DNA from: Comamonadaceae bacterium 2FH
GTDB taxonomy: Bacteria; Pseudomonadota; Gammaproteobacteria; Burkholderiales; Burkholderiaceae_C
Length of the DNA stretch: 38,875 bases
Assembly: GCA_005503335.1 (NCBI GenBank)
Contig: SCMQ01000041.1
Span: forward strand, 1-38,875
Direction of reading: 5' to 3'
Part shown: piece after piece, positions 17,086 to 24,899 of the stretch
Layout: every line of letters starts with the position of its first letter
Position numbering within the stretch: position 1 is the stretch's first letter
Position numbers and translations under genes: made by a program
Notes under the pieces: model-generated
Databases searched by the model: none
Told to the model about the DNA's origin: nothing
What the model saw: only the letters and a program-made list of their open reading frames with translations

Positions 17086-18035
17086 AGCGCCAGGCGCTGG
17101 CGCGCCGCCTGGTACTCGCGCTTGAAGCGCGCCACCAGCTCGGCCGTGCTGACCACCTCGGTGATCGCGCCTATGCCTTGGCCGGCACCCCAGATGTCCT
17201 TCCAGGCCTTCTTGGCATCGCCGCCGAAGTTCATCTTGCTGGGGTCGGACTCGGGCAGCTTGTCCGGGTCCAGGCCCGCGGCACGGATCGAGGCCTTGAG
17301 GTAGTTGCCGTGCACGCCGGTGAACAGGCTGCTGTAGACGATCTCGTCGGAGTCGGCCTCGACGATGGCCTGCTTGTAGGCGTCGATGGCGCGCGCCTCG
17401 TGCGTGGCGATGAAGGCCGAGCCTATGTAGGCGAAGTCCGCCCCCATGGCCTGGGCCGCGAGGATGGCGTCACCCGAGGCGATCGAGCCGGACAGGGCGA
17501 GCGGGCCGTCGAACCACCGGCGGATCTCCTGCACCAGCGCGAACGGGCTCTTCACGCCCGCATGGCCGCCGGCACCGGCGGCCACCGCGATCAGGCCGTC
17601 GGCGCCCTTCTCGATCGCCTTGCGCGCGAAGCGGTTGTTGATGATGTCGTGCAGCACCACGCCGCCCCAGTCGTGCACGGCCTGGTTCACGTCCTCGCGC
17701 GCGCCCAGCGAGGTGATGACGACCGGCACCTTGTACTTGGCGCAGGCCTGCATGTCGTGCTCCAGGCGGTCGTTGCTCTTGTGCACGATCTGGTTGATCG
17801 CGAACGGCGCGGCCGGCTGCTCGGGATGGTCGCGGTTCCAGGCCGCCAGGGTCTCGGTGATCTCGGCCAGCCACTCGTCGAGCTGCGCGGCCGGGCGCGC
17901 ATTGAGCGCCGGCATGGCGCCGACGATGCCGGCCTTGCACTGCTCGATGACGAGCTTGGGATTGCTGATGATGAACAGCGGCGAGCCGATCACCGGGAAC
18001 GGCAGACGGGCGAGCGTGGGGGGCAGCTTGGACAT
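17082..18035 (-). CDS. Nitronate monooxygenase (NPD-type) flavoprotein
   Basis: An FMN-dependent TIM-barrel protein of 317 residues. Recognisable blocks are LPFPVIGSPLFIIS near the N-terminus, GADGLIAVAAGAGGHAG (FMN phosphate loop region) and GPLALSGSIASGDAILAAQAMGADFAYIGSAF. The family oxidises alkyl nitronates or acts as 2-nitropropane dioxygenase or enoyl-reductase-like enzymes; the true substrate here is open. The ATG at 18035 (MSKLPPT) is chosen over an upstream in-frame ATG because it begins right before the conserved core. It is separated by about 97 bases from the acyl-CoA dehydrogenase gene upstream. Confidence 0.9.
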   Translation of the reverse strand: MSKLPPTLARLPFPVIGSPLFIISNPKLVIEQCKAGIVGAMPALNARPAAQLDEWLAEITETLAAWNRDHPEQPAAPFAINQIVHKSNDRLEHDMQACAKYKVPVVITSLGAREDVNQAVHDWGGVVLHDIINNRFARKAIEKGADGLIAVAAGAGGHAGVKSPFALVQEIRRWFDGPLALSGSIASGDAILAAQAMGADFAYIGSAFIATHEARAIDAYKQAIVEADSDEIVYSSLFTGVHGNYLKASIRAAGLDPDKLPESDPSKMNFGGDAKKAWKDIWGAGQGIGAITEVVSTAELVARFKREYQAARQRLAL

Positions 18036-18132
18036 GGTGTTTTCCGGAACTTGCAGGACGTTCAATTCTCGCGCTGCAGGCGACCGCGCCCCTGTCGAGG
18101 GGGCGACAGCCGCCAGGCCATGCGCCGCAGGT

Positions 18133-19923
18133 TCAGAAACCGTCGGGCGCGAGCGCCATCACGCTCGCGGCGCCGTCGACGATGGCGTCGCGCAGCCCCG
18201 GCACGCGGGTCAGCAGATGGTCGGCATAGAAGCGCGCGGTCACGATCTTGGCCTTCATGAAGGCCAGGTCCTGGCCCTCGGCCGCCTGCTCCTGCGCCAC
18301 CAGCAGCGCGCGCGCGAGCTGCCAGCCGGCGACCAGGTTGCCCGCCAGCATCAGGTAGGGCACGCTGCCGGCGAACACGGCGTTGGGGTCGGCCTTCACA
18401 TGGCCGACCACGAAGTCCACGGCCTCGAGGAAGGCCTCGCGCGCGGCCTTGAGGCGCCGCGCCACGGCCTCGGCCTCGCCGCTGCCATTGTTCAGCAGCT
18501 GGGCCTCGGTGGCCTCGATCTGGGCCGCGATGGCACGGGCCGTCTGCCCGCCGTCGCGCGCGGTCTTGCGGCCCACCAGGTCGTTGGCCTGGATCGCCGT
18601 CGTGCCCTCGTAGATGGTCAGGATGCGCGCGTCGCGGTAGTACTGCGCGGCGCCGGTTTCCTCGATGAAGCCCATGCCGCCGTGCACCTGCACGCCCAGG
18701 GAAGTCACTTCCAGGCTCATCTCGGTGGAGAAGCCCTTGACCAGCGGCACCATGAATTCGTAGAAGGCCGCGTTCTGCTTGCGGGTGGCCGGCTCGGGAT
18801 GGTGGTGCGCCAGGTCGTAGGCCGCGGCGGCCACGCTGGCCATGGCGCGGCTGCCCTCGGTGAGCGCGCGCATGGTCATCAGCATGCGGCGCACGTCGGG
18901 ATGGTGGATGATGGGCGCGCTGCCCGGCAGGCTGCCGTCGACCGGGCGGCTCTGCACGCGCTCGCGCGCGTAGCCCACGGCCTTCTGGTAGGCGCGCTCG
19001 GCCACCGCAATGCCCTGCACGCCGACGGCGTAGCGTGCCGAGTTCATCATGATGAACATGTACTCGAGGCCGCGGTTTTCCTCGCCCACCAGATAACCGA
19101 TGGCACCGCCATGGTCGCCGTACTGCAGCACGGCCGTGGGGCTGGCCTTGATGCCGAGCTTGTGCTCGATGCTCACGCAGTGCACGTCGTTGCGCGCGCC
19201 CAGCGTGCCGTCGGCGTTGACCAGGAACTTCGGGCAAACGAACAGGCTGATACCCTTGACGCCCTCGGGCGCGCCCTGCACGCGCGCCAGCACCAGGTGC
19301 ACGATGTTCTCGGTCAGGTCGTGCTCGCCGTAGGTGATGAAGATCTTGGTGCCGAAGACACGGTAGCTGCCGTCGGCCTGCGGCTCGGCGCGGCTGCGCA
19401 CCAGGGCCAGGTCCGAGCCGGCCTGGGGCTCGGTCAGGTTCATGGTGCCGGTCCATTGGCCGGAAACCATCCTGGACAGGTAGCTGGCCTTGAGCTGCTC
19501 GCTGCCCGCGGTCAGCAGCGCCTCGATGGCGCCGTCGGTCAGCAGCGGGCACAGGGCGAAGCTCAGGTTGGCGGAATTGAGCATCTCGCCACAGGCCGCG
19601 CCTATGGTCTTGGGCAGGCCCTGGCCGTCGAAGTCCACCGGGTGCTGCAGGCCCTGCCAGCCGCCCGCTGCGTACTGCTGGAAGGCCTCCTTGAAGCCCG
19701 GCGTGGTCGTGACCTTGCCGTCGTGGAAGCTCGAGGGGTATTGGTCGCCCTCCCAGTTCAGCGGCGCGACCACGCCCTCGTTGAACTTGGCGCATTCCTC
19801 GAGCACGGCCTGGGCCGTCTCGAGGCCGGCCTCCTCGAAACCCGGCATCTGCGCAACCTGGTCGATGCGGGCCAGGTGCTCGATGTTGAACAGCATGTCC
19901 TTGACGGGAGCGGTGTAGCTCAT
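18133..19923 (-). CDS. Acyl-CoA dehydrogenase with C-terminal extension (DmdC-like)
   Basis: A 596-residue flavoprotein, longer than classic ~380-residue acyl-CoA dehydrogenases. The N-terminus (MSYTAPVKDMLFNIEHLA) and the block ECAKFNEGVVAPLNWEGD are typical of the long acyl-CoA dehydrogenases that include the 3-methylmercaptopropionyl-CoA dehydrogenase DmdC. The core blocks MNLTEPQAGSDLA and VHGGMGFIEETGAAQYYRDARI-type residues are present. The extra ~130 C-terminal residues form the family's added helical domain. Electrons would pass to the ETF encoded just upstream. Similar genes often act on unidentified fatty acyl-CoAs, so DmdC function should not be assumed. The ATG is at 19923. Confidence 0.9.
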   Translation of the reverse strand: MSYTAPVKDMLFNIEHLARIDQVAQMPGFEEAGLETAQAVLEECAKFNEGVVAPLNWEGDQYPSSFHDGKVTTTPGFKEAFQQYAAGGWQGLQHPVDFDGQGLPKTIGAACGEMLNSANLSFALCPLLTDGAIEALLTAGSEQLKASYLSRMVSGQWTGTMNLTEPQAGSDLALVRSRAEPQADGSYRVFGTKIFITYGEHDLTENIVHLVLARVQGAPEGVKGISLFVCPKFLVNADGTLGARNDVHCVSIEHKLGIKASPTAVLQYGDHGGAIGYLVGEENRGLEYMFIMMNSARYAVGVQGIAVAERAYQKAVGYARERVQSRPVDGSLPGSAPIIHHPDVRRMLMTMRALTEGSRAMASVAAAAYDLAHHHPEPATRKQNAAFYEFMVPLVKGFSTEMSLEVTSLGVQVHGGMGFIEETGAAQYYRDARILTIYEGTTAIQANDLVGRKTARDGGQTARAIAAQIEATEAQLLNNGSGEAEAVARRLKAAREAFLEAVDFVVGHVKADPNAVFAGSVPYLMLAGNLVAGWQLARALLVAQEQAAEGQDLAFMKAKIVTARFYADHLLTRVPGLRDAIVDGAASVMALAPDGF

Positions 19924-19966
19924 CCTCGGTCTCCTCCAATGTCGTCCGGAAGCACCCGGACAAGAA

Positions 19967-19990
19967 AAGGGCATCGCGAACGATGCCCTT
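19967..19990 (-). terminator. Intrinsic terminator after etfA (UUCG tetraloop)
   Basis: A perfect 10-bp stem AAGGGCATCG / CGATGCCCTT with a four-base loop. On the minus strand the loop reads TTCG, the very stable UUCG type, and the stem is followed by TTTTCTTG. It lies 17 bases past the etfA stop and before the acyl-CoA dehydrogenase start, so it should separate or attenuate etfBA from the dehydrogenase gene. Confidence 0.85.
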
Positions 19991-20006
19991 GTGCGCCTGA
20001 CGGCGC

Positions 20007-20951
20007 TTACAGCGCCTTGACCAGTTCGGGCACGGCCTGGAACAGATCGGCCTCCAGCCCATAGTCGGCGACGCTGAAGATCGGCGCCTCCGGGTCCTTG
20101 TTGATCGCCACGATCACCTTGGAATCCTTCATGCCCGCCAGGTGCTGGATCGCACCCGAGATGCCGCAGGCGATGTACAGCTGCGGCGCCACGATCTTGC
20201 CGGTCTGGCCGACCTGCAGGTCGTTGGGGGCGTAGCCCGCGTCCACCGCCGCCCGGCTCGCGCCGATCGCCGCGCCCAGCTTGTCGGCCAGCGGCGTGAT
20301 GACTTCGTTGAACTTCTCGGCCGATCCCAGGGCCCGGCCGCCCGAGACCACGATCTTGGCCGCGGTCAGCTCGGGGCGCTCGCTCTTGGCGATCTCGCTG
20401 GACACGAAGCTGCTCTTGCCGCTGTCGGCGGCTGCGGCAATGGTCTCGATGGCGGCGCTGCCGCCTTGGGCATCCGCGGCGTCGAAGCCGGTGCTGCGCA
20501 CGGTGATCAGCTTCTGGGCGTCCAGGCTCTGCACGGTGGCAATCGCGTTGCCGGCGTAGATCGGGCGCTCGAAGCTGTCGGGGCTGACCACCTTGGTGAT
20601 CTCGCTGACCTGGGCCAGGTCCAGCTTGGCGGCCACGCGCGGGGCGACGTTCTTGCCGCCGGCCGTCGCCGGGAACAGGATGTGGCTGTAGGCCGGTGCC
20701 AGGGCCAGCACCTGGGCGGCGATGTTCTCGGCCAGGCCATGGGCCAGGGCTTCGCCGTCGGCGTGGATCACCTTGGCGACGCCGGCTATTCTTGCGGCGG
20801 CTTGGGCGGCGGAGCCTGCGTTGTGGCCTGCCACCAGCACATGGACCTCGCCGCCGCCCAGCTTGGCGATTTCTGCCGCGGCGGTGACGGTGTTGAGGGT
20901 GGCGCCCTTGATGGTGGCGTTGTCGTGTTCGGCAATGACGAGTGCGGTCAT
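20007..20951 (-). CDS. etfA: Electron transfer flavoprotein subunit alpha
   Basis: A 314-residue ETF alpha subunit (FixB family). The N-terminal [25 protein letters not shown] and the C-terminal FAD-binding region ([53 protein letters not shown]) are textbook for the family. With EtfB it collects electrons from acyl-CoA dehydrogenases and hands them to ETF:quinone oxidoreductase. It lies 22 bases downstream of etfB in the same operon. Confidence 0.97.
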   Translation of the reverse strand: MTALVIAEHDNATIKGATLNTVTAAAEIAKLGGGEVHVLVAGHNAGSAAQAAARIAGVAKVIHADGEALAHGLAENIAAQVLALAPAYSHILFPATAGGKNVAPRVAAKLDLAQVSEITKVVSPDSFERPIYAGNAIATVQSLDAQKLITVRSTGFDAADAQGGSAAIETIAAAADSGKSSFVSSEIAKSERPELTAAKIVVSGGRALGSAEKFNEVITPLADKLGAAIGASRAAVDAGYAPNDLQVGQTGKIVAPQLYIACGISGAIQHLAGMKDSKVIVAINKDPEAPIFSVADYGLEADLFQAVPELVKAL

Positions 20952-20973
20952 GGTGTTTCTCCTGTTCCTTGCC

Positions 20974-21723
20974 TCAGATGACCTTGGCTTCGTTCTTGAG
21001 CTTGTCCACCAGGGTGGCGACGTCGGGCACCTTGATGCCGGCGCCGCGCTTGGGCGGCTCGGCGACCTTCAGGGTCTTCAGGCGCGGGGTCACATCGACG
21101 CCGAGCTCTTCCGGTTTGACGTTGTCCAGCGGCTTCTTCTTGGCCTTCATGATGTTGGGCAGCGTCACGTAGCGCGGCTCGTTCAGGCGCAGGTCGGTGG
21201 TGACCACGGCGGGCAGGGACAGGGACAGGGTTTCCAGGCCACCGTCGATCTCGCGCGTGACGCTGAGCTTGTCGCCCGCCACTTCCACCTTGGAGGCGAA
21301 GGTGGCCTGGGGCAGCTCGGCGAGAGCCGCCAGCATCTGGCCGGTCTGGTTGGCGTCGTCGTCTATGGCCTGCTTGCCCAGGATCACCAGGCCGGGTTTT
21401 TCTTTCTCGACCAGGGCCGCCAGCAGCTTGGCCACGGCCAGGGGCTGCAGTTCTTCATTCGTCTCGACCAGGATGGCGCGGTCGGCACCTATGGCCATGG
21501 CGGTGCGCAGGGTTTCCTGGCACTGGGCCACGCCGCAGGAGACGGCGATGACCTCGGTGGCCACGCCTTTTTCTCTGAGGCGCACGGCCTCCTCGACGGC
21601 AATCTCGTCGAAGGGGTTCATGCTCATCTTGACGTTGGCCAGGTCGACGCCGCTGCCGTCGCTCTTGACGCGCACCTTGACGTTGTAGTCGACCACGCGT
21701 TTGACGGGGACGAGGATTTTCAT
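20974..21723 (-). CDS. etfB: Electron transfer flavoprotein subunit beta
   Basis: A 249-residue ETF beta subunit (FixA family). [20 protein letters not shown] at the N-terminus, the acid-rich [18 protein letters not shown] block and the AMP-binding [17 protein letters not shown] loop are diagnostic. The start is the ATG at 21723; an in-frame upstream ATG would add an unconserved 20 residues and place coding sequence over the palindromic control site, so I reject it. First gene of the etfBA transcript. Confidence 0.97.
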   Translation of the reverse strand: MKILVPVKRVVDYNVKVRVKSDGSGVDLANVKMSMNPFDEIAVEEAVRLREKGVATEVIAVSCGVAQCQETLRTAMAIGADRAILVETNEELQPLAVAKLLAALVEKEKPGLVILGKQAIDDDANQTGQMLAALAELPQATFASKVEVAGDKLSVTREIDGGLETLSLSLPAVVTTDLRLNEPRYVTLPNIMKAKKKPLDNVKPEELGVDVTPRLKTLKVAEPPKRGAGIKVPDVATLVDKLKNEAKVI

Positions 21724-21762
21724 GACTGTCTCTCCGGATCGTTGCAAAAGGGTTGATTCAGT

Positions 21763-21782
21763 TGACGTTGACGTAAACGTCA
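21763..21782. promoter_or_regulatory. Palindromic operator upstream of etfB (MerR/LiuR-like)
   Basis: The 20-base sequence TGACGTTGACGTAAACGTCA pairs with itself at nine of ten positions. It starts 40 bases upstream of the etfB start. The pattern resembles the ACGTNNACGT-type sites that MerR-family LiuR regulators use at branched-chain amino acid and acyl-CoA degradation genes in proteobacteria. The palindrome is seen directly; the regulator is inferred, and no regulator gene for it lies in the window. Confidence 0.6.
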
Positions 21783-21812
21783 CATTCTAGGCTGCTACAT
21801 GCCCAAAAAATC

Positions 21813-21824
21813 GAACGGTCGTTC
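21813..21824. promoter_or_regulatory. Palindrome GAACG-GT-CGTTC, TetR-like operator
   Basis: A perfect 5+2+5 inverted repeat flanked by an A-run on one side and a T-run on the other. The core resembles operators of TetR-family fatty-acid regulators in betaproteobacteria. It lies about 90 bases upstream of etfB, in the etfB-dctP control region, so it could serve either direction. Confidence 0.5.
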
Positions 21825-21905
21825 TTTTTACGGGGATTATACGAACCATCGGCCTTGAGTTTAGACGCCGGACCCGGCTGGGTCTGTCGGGGCGACGACA
21901 GCTCG

Positions 21906-21929
21906 TTAACCGACCGAACAGTCGGTTAA
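21906..21929. promoter_or_regulatory. Palindrome with 9-base arms upstream of dctP, TetR-like operator
   Basis: Perfect arms TTAACCGAC and GTCGGTTAA separated by six bases (CGAACA). It lies about 80 bases upstream of the dctP start. Arms containing ACCGACC/GGTCGGT are typical of TetR-family operators. It differs from the other two palindromes in this region, so a distinct regulator is likely. The identity of the regulator is not visible in the window. Confidence 0.6.
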
Positions 21930-22009
21930 TTCGGGTAAGTCTGGACATGGAAAGCCTGGCCCCCCCGTTACAGTCGGCAGCGCAACAAAACCCCACCGGA
22001 GACCCGCTC

Positions 22010-23026
22010 ATGAAACGCACAAGCAAGACCCTGATCGCCACCGCGGCTGCGCTGACGGCAGGACTGGCCGGCGCACAGACCGTGCTGACCGCATCCTCCT
22101 GGGTGCCGCCCTCGCACAGCCTGAGCCTGGCGCAGAAGGAGTGGTGCGAGCTGCTGGAGCAGAACACCGCGGGCAAGATGAAGTGCAACATCCTGCCGCG
22201 CGCCGTCTCGGCCCCGCCGGGCACCTACGACGCGGTCAAGAACGGCCTGGCCGACATCTCGTTCACCGTGCATGGCTACACGCCGGGCCGCTTCGTGCTG
22301 CCCCAGATGGCCGAACTGCCCTTCCTCGGCGACAACGCCGAAACCATGTGCGTGGCCTTCAACAAGGTGGCGATGAAGCACCCGCAGTTCGCGCAGGAGC
22401 ACCAGGGCGTGAAGGTGCTGGCCTACTTCACGCACGGGCCCGGCATCGTGTTCAACACCAAGAAGCCGGTGGCCAAGGTCGAGGACCTCGGCGGCCTCAA
22501 GTTCCGCGTGGGCGGCGGCATGGTCAACGAGATCTCCAAGACGCTGGGCATGAACGTGACGCTCAAGCCCGCCACCGACTCCTACGAGTTGCTGTCGGGC
22601 GGCGTCATGGACGGCACGCTGTTCCCCGCCGAGTCCACCGAATCGTTCAAGATCGACAAGCTCATCAAGCACGCCACCTTCTTCCCGGGCGGCCTGTACA
22701 ACACCAGCTTCGTCTTCATGATGAACCCGGCCAGGTACGACAAGCTGAGCGCCGAGGAGAAGAAGGCCGTGGACGCCATCTCGGGCGAGGTCGCGGCGCG
22801 CATCTATGGCCGCGGCTGGGACAAGGTGGACCGCCGCGGCATCGCGCTGATGCAGGCCAACAACGTGCAGATGGTCAAGGCCGACGCCAAGTTCGTGGCC
22901 GACGTGAAGGCCAAGACCAGCGCGCTCGAGCAGAAATGGGTCAAGGACGCCGAGGCCAAGGGCCTGAAGGACGCGGCCAAGGTGCTGGCCGAGTACCGCG
23001 CCGAAATCGCCAAGCTGCAGAAGTAA
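22010..23026 (+). CDS. dctP: TRAP transporter substrate-binding protein (DctP family)
   Basis: A 338-residue periplasmic solute-binding protein. A Sec signal peptide of about 24 residues is visible (basic MKRTSK, hydrophobic Ala-rich core, cleavage near LAGAQT). The mature part starts with TVLTASSWVPPSHSL and carries the conserved PGTYDAVKNGLADISF and FPAESTESFKIDKLIKH blocks of the DctP/TAXI superfamily, DctP branch. It delivers a carboxylate-type ligand to the DctQM membrane complex encoded next. The ligand cannot be told from the sequence. Confidence 0.92.
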   Translation: MKRTSKTLIATAAALTAGLAGAQTVLTASSWVPPSHSLSLAQKEWCELLEQNTAGKMKCNILPRAVSAPPGTYDAVKNGLADISFTVHGYTPGRFVLPQMAELPFLGDNAETMCVAFNKVAMKHPQFAQEHQGVKVLAYFTHGPGIVFNTKKPVAKVEDLGGLKFRVGGGMVNEISKTLGMNVTLKPATDSYELLSGGVMDGTLFPAESTESFKIDKLIKHATFFPGGLYNTSFVFMMNPARYDKLSAEEKKAVDAISGEVAARIYGRGWDKVDRRGIALMQANNVQMVKADAKFVADVKAKTSALEQKWVKDAEAKGLKDAAKVLAEYRAEIAKLQK

Positions 23027-23047
23027 GCGCGCATCCCTGCGTCCCGA

Positions 23048-23086
23048 CGCGGCGCTCACGCCCGGTGAGCGCCGCGTCTTTCTTTT
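23048..23086 (+). terminator. Strong hairpin between dctP and dctQ (terminator/attenuator)
   Basis: A perfect 12-bp stem, CGCGGCGCTCAC (23048-23059) and GTGAGCGCCGCG (23065-23076), with a five-base loop, directly followed by TCTTTCTTTT. It lies 21 bases after the dctP stop. Partial termination here would give more binding protein than membrane subunits, a common need in such operons. Confidence 0.85.
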
Positions 23087-23109
23087 CACGACTGGACTGG
23101 ACCCCCGAC

Positions 23110-23595
23110 TTGAACAAGATCCTCGACACCGCCTGCGGCCTGCTCTCGGCGGCCGCGCTGTTCGCCATCATGGCACTGACCTTTTTCGACGTGGGCGGAC
23201 GCAAGCTGCTCGCCAACTCCATCCCGGGCTCGCTGGAGCTGACCGAACTGCTGATGGTGGTCGTGATCTTCTCGGCCCTGCCGCTGGTCTCGCGCCGCGG
23301 CGAGCATGTGGTGTTCGACTCGCTGGACGCCTACCTGCCCGCCGGCCTCAAGCGCCTGCAGCGCGCGGCCGTGCAGTTGCTGTGCGCGCTGGTCATGCTG
23401 GCCCTGGGCTGGCTGATGTGGGGCGCCGGCGCCGACTTCGCCGCCAGTGGCGAAACCACGGCGCAGCTGCAGATCGCCAAGGCGCCCTTCGTCTACGGCA
23501 TGGGCGTCTGCTGCGTCGTCACCGGCCTGGTGCACCTGAGCCTGCTGCTGCGCCCCGCGGCGCAGGACGAGGAAGCCGAGGGAGGCGCGCTGTGA
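23110..23595 (+). CDS. dctQ: TRAP transporter small permease (DctQ family)
   Basis: A 161-residue membrane protein with four hydrophobic helices, the DctQ pattern (including GSLELTELLMVVVIFSALPLVSRRGEHV). The start is uncertain. No ATG fits. I choose the TTG at 23110 (LNKILDTACGLLSAAALF) because the alternative GTG at 23065 lies inside the terminator stem. DctQ joins DctM to form the transport complex. Its stop overlaps the dctM start by four bases. Confidence 0.85.
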   Translation: MNKILDTACGLLSAAALFAIMALTFFDVGGRKLLANSIPGSLELTELLMVVVIFSALPLVSRRGEHVVFDSLDAYLPAGLKRLQRAAVQLLCALVMLALGWLMWGAGADFAASGETTAQLQIAKAPFVYGMGVCCVVTGLVHLSLLLRPAAQDEEAEGGAL

Positions 23596-24884
23596 CCGAG
23601 GCCCTGATCGGATTCGCCGCCATCTTCGGCCTGGCGCTGCTGCGCGTGCCGCTGGCCTTCGCCATGGGCCTGGTCGGCATCGTGGGCATTGGCCTCACGC
23701 GCGGCTGGCAGCCGGCGCTGGCCAGCACGGCCCAGGTGGTCTACGAGACCGGCTTCGCCTACACGCTGTCGGTGATCCCGCTGTTCATCCTGATGGGCAA
23801 CTTCGTGGCGCGCGCCGGCCTGGCGCACGAGCTGTTCCACGCGGCCTACGTGTTCATCGGCCATGTGCGCGGCGGCCTGGCCCACGCCACCATCGCGGCC
23901 TGCGCCGGCTTCGGCGCCATCTGCGGCTCCTCGATCGCCACCGCGGCGACCATGAGCAAGGTGGCCTACCCGTCGATGAAGAAGCTGGGTTACAGCGATG
24001 CGCTGTCCACCGGGGTGATCGCCGCCGGCGGCACCCTGGGCATCATGATCCCGCCCTCCACCATCATGGTGATCTACGGCATCGTGACCGAGACCCACAT
24101 CGGCAAGCTGTTTGCCGCCGGCGTGCTGCCGGGCCTGCTGACCGCGGCACTGCTGATGCTGGCCGTCGTCATCGTCACCTCGCGCGATCCCGAGCACGCC
24201 CCGGCGGGCGAACGGGCATCCTGGACCGAGCGCTGGGTCGCGCTGCGCGGCATCTGGGGCGTGCTGCTGCTGGTCATCCTGGTGCTGGGCGGCATCTACG
24301 GCGGCATCTTCACCGCCACCGAGGGCGCGGGCGTGGGCGCGGCCGGCGCCTTCCTGTTCGCGCTGGCGCGCCGCGCGCTGAGCTGGCGCTCGCTCTACGA
24401 GGTGCTGGTCGAGTCGGCGCGCACCACGGCCATGCTGTTCACGCTGCTGATCGCTGCCACGGTGTTCGCCAACTTCGTGAACTTCACCAGCATGCCCGGC
24501 GACCTCAAGGAATGGATCACCCACCTGGGCCTGTCGCCGGTCATGATCGTCGCGGCGATGATGCTGATCTACGTGATCCTGGGCACGGTGATGGAAGAGC
24601 TGACCATGGTGCTGCTGACCATACCGCTGTTCTTCCCCATCGTGGTCTCGCTGGGCTTCGATCCGGTCTGGTTCGGCGTGCTGATCGTGATGGTGATACA
24701 GATCGGCCTGGTCTCGCCGCCGGTGGGCATGAATCTGTTCGTGCTCAACACCTTGCTGCCCAAGGTCGGGCTGGCCAGCATCTTCCGCGGCGTGGGCCCG
24801 TTCGTGCTGGTGCAGGTCATCACCCTGGCCCTGCTGCTGGCCTTTCCCTGGCTCAGCCTGTGGCTGCCCTCGTTCATGGACTGA
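23592..24884 (+). CDS. dctM: TRAP transporter large permease (DctM family)
   Basis: A 430-residue integral membrane protein with about 12 helices, the secondary-transporter subunit that drives uptake with the sodium gradient. Conserved DctM blocks are visible: IPLFILMGNFVARAGLAHELF, GFGAICGSSIATAATMSKVAYPSM, GTLGIMIPPSTIMVIYG and QIGLVSPPVGMNLFV. The start is GTG, overlapping the dctQ stop (GTGA), so translation is coupled. It converges with the mscS-type gene after 15 bases. Confidence 0.95.
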   Translation: MTEALIGFAAIFGLALLRVPLAFAMGLVGIVGIGLTRGWQPALASTAQVVYETGFAYTLSVIPLFILMGNFVARAGLAHELFHAAYVFIGHVRGGLAHATIAACAGFGAICGSSIATAATMSKVAYPSMKKLGYSDALSTGVIAAGGTLGIMIPPSTIMVIYGIVTETHIGKLFAAGVLPGLLTAALLMLAVVIVTSRDPEHAPAGERASWTERWVALRGIWGVLLLVILVLGGIYGGIFTATEGAGVGAAGAFLFALARRALSWRSLYEVLVESARTTAMLFTLLIAATVFANFVNFTSMPGDLKEWITHLGLSPVMIVAAMMLIYVILGTVMEELTMVLLTIPLFFPIVVSLGFDPVWFGVLIVMVIQIGLVSPPVGMNLFVLNTLLPKVGLASIFRGVGPFVLVQVITLALLLAFPWLSLWLPSFMD

Positions 24885-24899
24885 GGGCGCCTGCCGCGC

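Noticed and set aside
17446-20064. + strand open frame of 872 codons opposite the flavoprotein and acyl-CoA dehydrogenase genes
   Set aside because: Shadow of two clearly conserved enzymes; no start signal and no recognisable domain.
21787-22224. Minus-strand 145-codon frame between etfB and dctP
   Set aside because: It covers the palindromic control sites and the dctP signal peptide and has no recognisable domain.
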